Origin: Leeuwenhoekiella parthenopeia
GTDB lineage: Bacteria > Bacteroidota > Bacteroidia > Flavobacteriales > Flavobacteriaceae
DNA length: 64,000 nt
Assembly (NCBI RefSeq): GCF_020782115.1
Contig: NZ_JAJGMW010000008.1
Coordinates: forward strand, 102,588 to 166,587
Direction of reading: 5' to 3'
Position numbers and translations under genes: made by a program. The notes below the pieces were generated by a model. That model did no database searches, was not told the DNA's origin, and was given only the letters and a program-made list of their open reading frames with translations. Positions 35,788 through 43,473 of this stretch are shown here, in pieces; position 1 is the stretch's first letter, and each line of letters starts with the position of its first letter.

Positions 35788-38190
35788 ATGAAAAAACTCC
35801 TTCCTGTTTTACTGCTGCTTTGTCTGAATACGCTCTCTGCGCAATTTTTGGAAACCAAAAAAAATCTCAGGACCCAGGATGGGTTTTTTAAGTTTCATTA
35901 CGACGAAAAAAACGATGCGATTTATCTGGAAGTCGACAAACTCGATGAAGAATTTATCTATGTCCATGCGCTTAAAAGCGGACTGGGTTCTAACGACATA
36001 GGTCTCGATCGTGGGCAGTTGGGCGGTACAGCCATCGTAGAATTCATTAAAGCGGGCAACAAGCTGCTGCTGGTGCAGCCCAATCAGGATTACCGTGCTG
36101 TAACAGAAAACGAAGCCGAGCGAAAATCGGTTGAGGAGGCCTTTGCCAAATCGGTTTTATATGGTTTTGAGATTAAAGAAACTCAGGGCAGTACCTATAT
36201 AATAGACTTTACGCCTTTTTTAATGGAAGACGCACACGGCGTTGCAGATCGCATTAAGGCCAATAAAGAGGGTACCTATAAATACGACAAGGAAAAAAGC
36301 GCTTTGGCTTTAGAGAATACCAAAGCTTTCCCTAAAAATGTGGAATTTGAGGCTTTGCTTACATTTAAAGGCAGCCCTGAGGGGCGCCTGCTTCGCAGTG
36401 TTGCCCCGGATGCTTCCTTGATTTCGGTAGTTCAACACCATTCTTTTGTGCAATTACCTGAAGCGGGATATGAACTTCGGGCCTTTGATCCGCGCTCCGG
36501 TGCGATCTACACGCAATACAAAGATTATGCTACTCCGGTTCAGGAACCTATTGACAAACGCTTAATCATCAGACACCGGCTTGAAAAGAAAAACCCCGAA
36601 CTTGAAGTCAGTGAGCCGGTAGAACCCATTATTTACTATCTGGATCCCGGTACTCCCGAGCCGGTGCGATCGGCTTTGCTGGAAGGTGCAGGCTGGTGGA
36701 ATCAGGCTTTTGAAAGTATAGGATACCAGAATGCGTTTCAGGTTAAAATGCTGCCGGAAGATGCAGATCCGCTTGATTTGCGCTACAATGTCATTCAATG
36801 GGTGCACCGCAGCACCCGCGGCTGGAGTTATGGGGCCAGCGTTACCGATCCGCGTACCGGAGAGATTTTAAAGGGGCATGTAAGTTTGGGAAGTTTGCGC
36901 ATCCGTCAGGATTTTATGATCGCTCAGGCTTTGATGAATCAACCTTTTGCCGAATCTAATGATAATTATGAGCCTATGCTCGATCTTGCTCTGGCCCGTA
37001 TTCGCCAGCTTTCGGCACACGAAGTAGGGCACACCCTTGGTTTTGCGCACAATTTTGCCGCCAGTGTTAACGACCGCGCTTCGGTGATGGATTATCCGCA
37101 TCCTGCGATTCAGCTTAAAAACGGAGTAGTTGATTTTAGCGATGCTTACGCTACCGGAATAGGGGTTTGGGATAAAGTAACCGTGGCTTACAGTTATGGC
37201 GATGTTCCTAAAGGTATGACCGAATCCTGGTATCTAAATAAAGTTTTGGAAGATGCTGAGGCTAAGGGACTGCGCTTTATCACAGACAGCGATGCCCGGG
37301 CTGCAGATGGTGCCCATCCTGATGCCCATTTATGGGATAACGGAGCCAATGCCGCTAAAGAGCTCGAATCGGTATTGGCGCTTCGCGAAAAAGCCATTCA
37401 AAATTTCAGCATAGCAAATATTCGCAGCGGGGAGCCGCTTACGGTTCTGGAGGATGTGTTTGTGCCGCTCTATTTTTACCACAGGTATCAAACCGAAGCA
37501 GCGGTAAAACGTATTGGTGGCCTGCGTTATACCTACGCGGTACGGGGTGATGAACAGCAGCAAATACGAAGCTATGTTTCGGCAAAAGAGCAGGAAGAAG
37601 CACTTGACGGGGTACTTAAAACCCTTGATGCTGAAGTGCTTGCCATCCCGAAGTCCAAATTGGATTTGTTTCCGCCAAGGGCTTTTGGATATAACCGAAC
37701 CCGTGAAAGCTTTAAGGGCAATACCGGTGTCACTTTTGATCCGCTGGGTGCTGCTGAAACCGCAGCCGATTTTACACTTGATTTTCTGCTGAATGCCGAG
37801 CGGGCAAACCGTCTGGTAGCACAGCATGCGGTAGATGCAGAGCTTCCGGCCTTTCAGGAAGTTTTAGATGCCCTGACGGCTAAAACCTTTGGTCAAAAAC
37901 CGAATGATTCCTATCTGGCAGAAGTGCAACGCAGCATCAATTACCGGGTTTTAGAGCATTTGAAGCAACTGATGGTGAATCCTGAAGCCATTCCGCAGGT
38001 AAAAGCAGCAGTATTGAAAAGCCTTTCTGACCTGGCAATGCAAAATTTAAAATTTGAAGATGCAGATGTGCGTTATCTGGCCTGGCAGATCGGAAAATTC
38101 ATCGAAGATCCGGACGAGTTTAAGCCGGTTTCGGCTCCTAAGATTCCCGATGGTTCACCTATTGGCAGTTTTGAATGCCTAAATAATTAA
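35788..38190 (+). CDS. Secreted zinc-dependent metalloprotease (HExxHxxGxxH)
   Basis: An 800-residue protein with a signal peptide ending near SAQ (about 1-19). The catalytic site is HEVGHTLGFAH (His411, Glu412, His415, third ligand His421), followed by a Met-turn in ASVMDYPHP, typical of metzincins. The N-terminal half corresponds to DUF5117/DUF5118-type regions that accompany this family in Bacteroidota. It is probably periplasmic or exported; no type IX sorting domain is visible. The fabZ-like gene starts 3 bp downstream, but a functional link is doubtful. Confidence 0.88.
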   Translation: MKKLLPVLLLLCLNTLSAQFLETKKNLRTQDGFFKFHYDEKNDAIYLEVDKLDEEFIYVHALKSGLGSNDIGLDRGQLGGTAIVEFIKAGNKLLLVQPNQDYRAVTENEAERKSVEEAFAKSVLYGFEIKETQGSTYIIDFTPFLMEDAHGVADRIKANKEGTYKYDKEKSALALENTKAFPKNVEFEALLTFKGSPEGRLLRSVAPDASLISVVQHHSFVQLPEAGYELRAFDPRSGAIYTQYKDYATPVQEPIDKRLIIRHRLEKKNPELEVSEPVEPIIYYLDPGTPEPVRSALLEGAGWWNQAFESIGYQNAFQVKMLPEDADPLDLRYNVIQWVHRSTRGWSYGASVTDPRTGEILKGHVSLGSLRIRQDFMIAQALMNQPFAESNDNYEPMLDLALARIRQLSAHEVGHTLGFAHNFAASVNDRASVMDYPHPAIQLKNGVVDFSDAYATGIGVWDKVTVAYSYGDVPKGMTESWYLNKVLEDAEAKGLRFITDSDARAADGAHPDAHLWDNGANAAKELESVLALREKAIQNFSIANIRSGEPLTVLEDVFVPLYFYHRYQTEAAVKRIGGLRYTYAVRGDEQQQIRSYVSAKEQEEALDGVLKTLDAEVLAIPKSKLDLFPPRAFGYNRTRESFKGNTGVTFDPLGAAETAADFTLDFLLNAERANRLVAQHAVDAELPAFQEVLDALTAKTFGQKPNDSYLAEVQRSINYRVLEHLKQLMVNPEAIPQVKAAVLKSLSDLAMQNLKFEDADVRYLAWQIGKFIEDPDEFKPVSAPKIPDGSPIGSFECLNN

Positions 38191-38193
38191 TTC

Positions 38194-38649
38194 ATGACCC
38201 ACGAAGAAATTGTACAGAAACTACCCTATGGACCTCCGTTTTTGTTTGTAGACCGCATTACCGAGGTTTCTCAAAAACACATCAAAGGGGAGTATATGTT
38301 TAAAGATACCTGTGATTTTTACAAAGGCCACTTTGTAAATTTTCCGGTTACACCCGGTGTAATCCTGATTGAGTGTATGATGCAAATAGGACTTGTGAGC
38401 CTGGGCATTTACCTGCTTCGCGATAAAAATTTCGATTTAAAATCAACTGCAACCGTGGCTGTGGTTGAGCATCAGGCCCGGTTTTTAAAGCCGGTTTTTC
38501 CTAATGAAAATGTTACCGTTGTTTCTGATTTGGAATATTTTAGGTTTCATAAGTTAAAGTCACAGGTTAAGATGCTCAACGCTGCTGGAGAAGTGGTTTG
38601 TCAGGGTGTTTTTTCAGGAATTTTAAAACCCGGCGATGCAAAATCATAG
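38194..38649 (+). CDS. FabZ-like beta-hydroxyacyl-ACP dehydratase
   Basis: A 151-residue hotdog-fold protein. It has PPFLFVDRI near residue 12 and the catalytic segment YKGHFVNFPVTPGVILIECMMQ with the His near 49 and the acidic residue near 63. It removes water from 3-hydroxyacyl-ACP. It overlaps the ketosynthase gene by 14 bp, and an ACP gene follows, so the three form a compact fatty-acyl module separate from the housekeeping fab operon. Confidence 0.88.
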   Translation: MTHEEIVQKLPYGPPFLFVDRITEVSQKHIKGEYMFKDTCDFYKGHFVNFPVTPGVILIECMMQIGLVSLGIYLLRDKNFDLKSTATVAVVEHQARFLKPVFPNENVTVVSDLEYFRFHKLKSQVKMLNAAGEVVCQGVFSGILKPGDAKS

Positions 38650-39910
38650 AGTGGTAGTAACAGGTCTGGGCGTTTGTGCTCCTAATGGGGTGGGTGTACC
38701 GGCCTTTAAAGAAGCGATTGAAAACGGTAAAAGCGGAATACGTTTTTACAGCGAACTCGAAAAACTGAATTTTTCCTGTCAGATAGGAGGGATGCCGCTT
38801 ATTTCGGAAGCGGTGAAATCCAAATATTTTACGCCTTTACAGCTGCGCAATTTTAATGCTGCAGGTATTCTGTATGGGGTGGCTGCCGGGATTGAAGCCT
38901 GGCAGGATGCCGGCCTGAAGATTGATGATGAGCAGTGCGATTTTGACAGCGGGACCATCTTTGGCGTGGGCACCTTAGGGGTCGACAAATACCGGGAGAG
39001 CATTTATAAGGTCGATGAGGGCAATACCCGGCGCCTGGGCAGTACCAGTGTGCAGCAAACCATGAGCAGCGGGGTAAGCGCATATTTAGGCGGAATGCTC
39101 GGTCTGGGCAATCTGGTCACTACCAATTCTTCTGCCTGTACTACCGGTACCGAGGCGGTTTTACTGGCTTACGAGCGTATCAAATACGGGAAGGCAAAGC
39201 GTATGCTGGCCGGAAGCACCAGCGATGGCGGCCCTTATGTGTGGTGTGGTTTTGACGCCCTGCGCATTTTACCTTCTAAATACAACGACAAACCGGCAAA
39301 AGCTTCCCGACCTATGGCGGCAGACGCCAGCGGTTTTGTACCGGGAAGCGGTGCGGGCGCTTTGGTTTTAGAAAGCCTGGAAAGCGCTCAGCAGCGCGGT
39401 GCGACGATTTATGCCGAAATTTTGGGTGGCCACAGCAACAGCGGCGGGCAGCGGCAGGAGGGCTCGATGACGGCTCCTAATCCCATTGCGGTGAAGCGTT
39501 GCATCAGTGATGCGCTAATTCATGCCGGGATTGAAGCTTCAGCTGTAGATGTGATCAACGGGCATCTTACGGCTACCACTAAAGACGACCTGGAAATACA
39601 AAACTGGAGCGAAGCTCTGGGGCGCAAGGGGGCAGATTTTCCTTATATCAACTCGCTAAAAGGAATGACCGGGCATTGTCTGGCCGCCAGCGGCAGTATT
39701 GAGTGTGTGGCTTCGGTATTACAATTGAAGCATCAGTTTTTGTTCCCCAACATCAATCTGGAGCAGGTGCATCCTGCAATCGCAGCTCAAATTTCGGAGA
39801 CGCGTATTCCCAGAACCAAAACCGATCTGCAGTTTAATATTCTGGCAAAAGCCAGTTTTGGTTTTGGGGATGTAAACTGTTGTCTTATTTTTAGCACCTT
39901 TCAGTCTTAA
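38636..39910 (+). CDS. Beta-ketoacyl-ACP synthase (KAS II-like)
   Basis: A 424-residue thiolase-fold condensing enzyme with a Cys-His-His site: Cys168 in SSACTTG, His310 in NGHLTATTKDD and His347 in LKGMTGHCLAASG with Lys342. The first His block differs from the common HGTSTPxND of FabF, so substrate preference may differ. It elongates acyl-ACP with malonyl-ACP. It is translationally coupled to the FabZ-like gene through a 14-bp overlap. Confidence 0.9.
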   Translation: MQNHRVVVTGLGVCAPNGVGVPAFKEAIENGKSGIRFYSELEKLNFSCQIGGMPLISEAVKSKYFTPLQLRNFNAAGILYGVAAGIEAWQDAGLKIDDEQCDFDSGTIFGVGTLGVDKYRESIYKVDEGNTRRLGSTSVQQTMSSGVSAYLGGMLGLGNLVTTNSSACTTGTEAVLLAYERIKYGKAKRMLAGSTSDGGPYVWCGFDALRILPSKYNDKPAKASRPMAADASGFVPGSGAGALVLESLESAQQRGATIYAEILGGHSNSGGQRQEGSMTAPNPIAVKRCISDALIHAGIEASAVDVINGHLTATTKDDLEIQNWSEALGRKGADFPYINSLKGMTGHCLAASGSIECVASVLQLKHQFLFPNINLEQVHPAIAAQISETRIPRTKTDLQFNILAKASFGFGDVNCCLIFSTFQS

Positions 39911-39941
39911 GCGATTTTTTCGAAGCTGAAAAAAAACCAAA

Positions 39942-39970
39942 TTGAATTAGAAACAAACACCCTAAATTTC
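39942..39970 (+). promoter_or_regulatory. Putative promoter of the ACP gene
   Basis: A TTG (39942-39944), an 18-bp spacer and TAAATTTC (39963-39970, consensus TAnnTTTG) lie 25 bp before the acyl carrier protein start. This suggests the ACP can be made independently of the upstream ketosynthase. Confidence 0.4.
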
Positions 39971-39994
39971 GCAACAGCGAAAACTAAAAATCTT

Positions 39995-40246
39995 ATGAAT
40001 CAGGAAATCTATTCGAAACTTAAAGACATCATCAAACCCTATCTGCCGGAAGATGTAAATCCCGAAAGCATTGAACCACAGAGCCATTTGGTGAATGATT
40101 TAAACATCAACTCTACCCATCTGGTAGATATTGTGCTGGATGTGGAAGATGCATTTGATATCACCATTGAGGATGATGAACTCAACAAAATGGATACGGT
40201 TGCTGCCTCTATTGCGCTTATTGACGAAAAGTTAGCGACTCGTTAA
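39995..40246 (+). CDS. Acyl carrier protein
   Basis: An 83-residue acidic helical protein. The phosphopantetheine attachment serine is probably Ser40 in DLNINSTHLVD, followed by the typical acidic helix II (ILDVEDAFDITIEDDEL in outline). The motif NST replaces the common DSL, so this is likely a specialised ACP rather than the AcpP of primary fatty acid synthesis. It sits 84 bp after the ketosynthase gene. Confidence 0.88.
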   Translation: MNQEIYSKLKDIIKPYLPEDVNPESIEPQSHLVNDLNINSTHLVDIVLDVEDAFDITIEDDELNKMDTVAASIALIDEKLATR

Positions 40247-40326
40247 AATTACCGCCACTGCGTTAAGGGTCGTTAAAAACCGCTGCAAAGCTCCTTAAAT
40301 CGGTTATCTTTCAATAAAAAGTAACC

Positions 40327-40926
40327 ATGGAAAAAATCAAGAAAACGACACCTACCCAATATGACATTATGGAAGACATCAAAACACGCTGGAGTCCGCG
40401 TGCTTTTGACGACGAACCCATTTCAGAATCTGAAGTAAAATTACTGCTGGAAGCAGGAAGATGGGCTTCAAGTTCTTACAATCAGCAGCCCTGGCGCGTT
40501 ATTTATGGCCTCAAGGGAGATGCGGTTTACGATCGCATTATGGAATGCCTGATTCCTTTTAATCAGGATTGGGCCAAAAATGCTCAGGTACTGATGGTAA
40601 CGGCCTATAAGAAAACCAATAAAGACGGGGAGGAGTATTTTCACGCGCTTCACGATTTAGGTCTGTTTATGGGCAACGTAGTGATTCAGGCCAATCATAC
40701 CGGGATTGCCGCACATCAAATGGGTGGTATTGATCAGGAAAAAGCCCATCGCGAATTTCAATTTACCGATGATTACGGCATTGCTACCGCGGTTGCTTTT
40801 GGCAGATACGGGGGCGATGTAGAGAAGCTTCCGGAATCGTTGAGAGAACAGGAGCTGGAAACCAAACGTTCGCGTATGGATATCGAAGACTTTGCCTTTA
40901 ACGGAAACTTTAAATCAAAAAGCTAG
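40327..40926 (+). CDS. Nitroreductase family protein
   Basis: A 199-residue FMN-dependent oxidoreductase. FMN contacts fit RWSPRAFDDEPIS at residues 15-27 and WASSSYNQQPWR near 47, and the C-terminal part has GIATAVAFGRYGG. Family members reduce nitro compounds, quinones or flavins with NAD(P)H. It is followed 3 bp later by a small secreted protein gene, probably one transcript. Confidence 0.9.
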   Translation: MEKIKKTTPTQYDIMEDIKTRWSPRAFDDEPISESEVKLLLEAGRWASSSYNQQPWRVIYGLKGDAVYDRIMECLIPFNQDWAKNAQVLMVTAYKKTNKDGEEYFHALHDLGLFMGNVVIQANHTGIAAHQMGGIDQEKAHREFQFTDDYGIATAVAFGRYGGDVEKLPESLREQELETKRSRMDIEDFAFNGNFKSKS

Positions 40927-40929
40927 ATT

Positions 40930-41298
40930 ATGAAACGTATCGTATTTGGATTGATGCTGGTTTTTTTCAGCCTTAACACCGTTGCTCAGGTGCAGCATTA
41001 TGAGGTCAAGCCCCAACATATTGAGAAGGCAGCAGATTCTTTGACCCAGATTTATTCCGCCAAACTGGGGATGACTCCCAAGCAGGACTTGCTTTTCAAA
41101 TCGAGTCTGGAAGATTTTCTGCTTTTGCGCGAGGAAGTGAGTCAAAAGAAATCCGGAAAGGCCAAACTCGAAGATCTGACCCGTGTTTATGTTGAGGAAA
41201 GTAGCAAGATGAGTGAAATTCTCACCGAGTATCAATTTGAATTGTACGAAAAAATAAAGCCGGGAATTCAGCCTGTCGACACTGTAGAAAAGGACTGA
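40930..41298 (+). CDS. Small secreted or periplasmic helical protein
   Basis: A 122-residue protein with a signal peptide (MKRIVFGLMLVFFSLNTVAQ) and a charged, helix-rich mature part of about 100 residues. No Cys follows the signal, so it is not a lipoprotein. I do not recognise a family. It lies directly after the nitroreductase gene and before a bidirectional terminator. Confidence 0.65.
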   Translation: MKRIVFGLMLVFFSLNTVAQVQHYEVKPQHIEKAADSLTQIYSAKLGMTPKQDLLFKSSLEDFLLLREEVSQKKSGKAKLEDLTRVYVEESSKMSEILTEYQFELYEKIKPGIQPVDTVEKD

Positions 41299-41317
41299 TA
41301 CGCTCTCTTTCATCTAT

Positions 41318-41353
41318 AAAAAAGCCCCGTATAAAATTTGTACGGGGCTTTTT
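41318..41353. terminator. Bidirectional terminator between convergent genes
   Basis: Arms AAAAAAGCCCCGTA (41318-41331) and TACGGGGCTTTTT (41341-41353) enclose a 9-nt loop. It serves both the nitroreductase operon and the convergent HPF operon. Confidence 0.88.
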
Positions 41354-41374
41354 ATATGCTAACAATCAACAGTA

Positions 41375-41857
41375 TTAATTGTGATCGCCTTTTTCGGGCT
41401 TCTCTATAAAGTGTTCTTTTTTGGTTGTACTGCTTATGGTAGGCTCTTCGTGCATCATTTTCTTTTCTAAGCCTGCGCTGTCAACACCCAAAAATTCCTG
41501 AGCTTCGGTAGGATTTACGATTTGCTTCATCGCATCTCCGTGAATAAGAATAGGATGCGCCAATAACTCCGGTCTGTGCTCGATGATTTTGATATAATCA
41601 TTCTCATCATAATCTGCAGTTTTGATTTCGTCATCATCAGACACGTTTTCAAAACTCAACAAGCCTTTTACATCGGTATTTAAACCATCAGCCAGTTCGG
41701 CCCATTGGGTTCCGGTAAGGGGCGTTTTGGCGATATCAATCGCCTGAAGCTCTTTATCCTTGATCGCAGATGCGTGTGCAAACGTACGCTCACCCACGTG
41801 ATTCTGGCTGTTGTAAATCAGCGTTATTTGATTTTCATCTCTTGCAATTGATTTCAT
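41375..41857 (-). CDS. Cysteine-less ArsC-like protein
   Basis: A 160-residue protein that follows the ArsC/Spx-type layout: strand TLIYNSQNHVGER at 12-24 where active members have YNPxCxKSRE, and a later EHRPELLAHPILIHG aligning with the LIERPIVV region. The catalytic Cys position is Asn19 and the protein contains no cysteine at all, so redox or arsenate chemistry is excluded. A polar tail of about 35 residues is added. It is encoded 9 bp after hpf, suggesting a role linked to stationary phase or stress, which is inference. Confidence 0.6.
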   Translation of the reverse strand: MKSIARDENQITLIYNSQNHVGERTFAHASAIKDKELQAIDIAKTPLTGTQWAELADGLNTDVKGLLSFENVSDDDEIKTADYDENDYIKIIEHRPELLAHPILIHGDAMKQIVNPTEAQEFLGVDSAGLEKKMMHEEPTISSTTKKEHFIEKPEKGDHN

Positions 41858-41866
41858 ATTCCGGGT

Positions 41867-42172
41867 TTAGTGGTGAGACTTCATTTTTTCTTTACGCTTC
41901 TTCAACTGGCTGTCGAGTTCGCGTACCGTAGTTTTTACCGACTCGTAAAAGTCTTTTGAACTGTGTTCGGCAAACAGGCGAGGGCCGGGAGCACTTAAAC
42001 GTATACCGGCAATTTTTCCGGTTTCATCGCTGGAGGTATTTTCCATTTTAAAGAAAACATCTGCGCGTATGATAAAGTCATATTTATGCACGAGTTTTTC
42101 AATCTGCTCTTTTGCAAATTCTTCAAGGGCACCGCTGGCCGTTACATCGTGGTATTCAAAATTAATGTTCAT
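41867..42172 (-). CDS. hpf: Ribosome hibernation promoting factor (short HPF/RaiA type)
   Basis: A 101-residue protein with the HPF/RaiA fold: an N-terminal strand (NINFEYHDVTAS), helix, strands and a Lys/Arg-rich C-terminal helix (LDSQLKKRKEKMKSHH) that contacts 16S rRNA. It lacks the C-terminal dimerisation domain of long HPF, so it would inactivate 70S ribosomes or assist in 100S formation with another factor. It is in an operon with the cysteine-less ArsC-like gene. Confidence 0.9.
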   Translation of the reverse strand: MNINFEYHDVTASGALEEFAKEQIEKLVHKYDFIIRADVFFKMENTSSDETGKIAGIRLSAPGPRLFAEHSSKDFYESVKTTVRELDSQLKKRKEKMKSHH

Positions 42173-42274
42173 ATATAGAAATTTTTTGATTTATCTTAAA
42201 GTTACACATTAGCGGGGCCTACTCAATGCACTTTAGGCTTTCTTTATAACCTCTGTTAGCGAAGCCTTAACACT

Positions 42275-43252
42275 TTAGGGAAGTTCTTCAGCCTCAGGTG
42301 TGTGATTTTCAGGATTTTCGTCCTGTTTGATGTAAATGGAAGCTAAAATCCCGCTTACCAGTGAAACCACAATCACCGCCAGGGACAACCATTCGGGCAC
42401 TTCAATCATATGCGAGAAAATCATTTTAAGTCCCACAAAGGCGAGAATCACCACCAGGCTGTAATTGATAAAACGGAATTTCTGAATCATTCTTGAAATC
42501 AGGAAATACATAGACCGAAGTCCAAGAATGGCAAAAATGTTTGAAGTAAAAACAATAAACGGATCTGCCGTTATGGCCAGAATCGCGGGGATACTGTCCA
42601 GAGCAAATAAAATGTCGGTAAGTTCAATAACGATTAATGCCAGAAACAGGGGAGTGGCGGCATTTTTTCCGTTTTCTAAAAGAAAAAACGCGTGTCCTTC
42701 TATACGGTTGGTAACCGGAAAGAGTTTCTTGATGTATTTGTAAATTGCAGAATCCTGTGGATCATATTCATCATTATCTGATTTAAACATGGTATAGGCC
42801 GTATACAGCAGAAACGCGCCAAACACATAGATAATCCATTCAAACTTATTGATAAGCGCCACACCAAAAACGATCATCAATGCTCTGAAAATGATGGCTC
42901 CCAGAATTCCCCAGAACAATACCCGATGCTGGTATTTTGGCGGAATGGCAAAAGAGGAAAAGATTACTGCGATCACAAATACGTTGTCAATACTCAGGGA
43001 GAGTTCGATGAGATAACCGGTAATGTATTTGAGCACGGCGGTGTTTGCCGAAATACCCGTGGGATTATCTACCATCTCTGCATTAAACAACCAGTAAATA
43101 ATACCGCTAAAAGCCATTGCCAGCGTAAACCAAACTGCGGTCCAGATACCGGCCTCTTTACTTTTAATGACGTGATCGTTTTTATTGAAAACACCCAGGT
43201 CAAGGGCAAGACAGATGAGAATGAAAGCTATAAAAAGAGCCCAAATAAGCAT
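42275..43252 (-). CDS. TerC-family integral membrane protein
   Basis: A 325-residue membrane protein with about eight to nine TM helices. The TerC family motif LSLSIDNVFVIAVIF (about 88-102) carries the conserved acidic Asp, with a second acidic motif ELTDILFALDSIPAI near 210-224. TerC/Alx proteins are now linked to manganese export and metal loading of exoenzymes. The 221 bp upstream hold a candidate structured RNA that does not match the Mn-sensing yybP-ykoY riboswitch. Confidence 0.93.
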   Translation of the reverse strand: MLIWALFIAFILICLALDLGVFNKNDHVIKSKEAGIWTAVWFTLAMAFSGIIYWLFNAEMVDNPTGISANTAVLKYITGYLIELSLSIDNVFVIAVIFSSFAIPPKYQHRVLFWGILGAIIFRALMIVFGVALINKFEWIIYVFGAFLLYTAYTMFKSDNDEYDPQDSAIYKYIKKLFPVTNRIEGHAFFLLENGKNAATPLFLALIVIELTDILFALDSIPAILAITADPFIVFTSNIFAILGLRSMYFLISRMIQKFRFINYSLVVILAFVGLKMIFSHMIEVPEWLSLAVIVVSLVSGILASIYIKQDENPENHTPEAEELP

Positions 43253-43297
43253 AAAAAAATAATTTTAGGGTTAAAATGCCTGAAGTATTCATGAAGC

Positions 43298-43354
43298 ATC
43301 AGAGCCTTGATACTAAAGGGGTTGCGGCTTCTGATCCGGTTGAATTATATCAGG
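43298..43354 (+). ncRNA. Candidate structured leader RNA (H-type pseudoknot) between terC and aconitase
   Basis: P1 pairs 43298-43306 (ATCAGAGCC) with 43326-43335 (GGCTTCTGAT, one bulge). The loop segment 43307-43312 (TTGATA) can pair with 43348-43353 (TATCAG), giving an H-type pseudoknot, and one U-G pair favours the plus strand. An alternative hairpin, CTGAT (43331-43335) with ATCAG (43349-43353), competes with P1, as in a switch. On the plus strand it would be the leader of the aconitase gene (120 bp before its ATG). No known riboswitch class is matched. Confidence 0.4.
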
Positions 43355-43473
43355 TCTAAATATACTATAGTTTAAAAGCTTTATGGCGTAATAGATTCTA
43401 AATTGCTGTTAAATAATTGTGGTTTCAGGGCTTTCTCTCTAATTTTTAACAACCAAAATAAAGAATCTAATCT

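Noticed and set aside
43253..43473. yybP-ykoY manganese or TPP riboswitch in the terC-aconitase spacer
   Set aside because: Fragments such as CTGATCCGGTT recall TPP elements, but the order of conserved blocks is wrong, and the yybP-ykoY core is absent on both strands.
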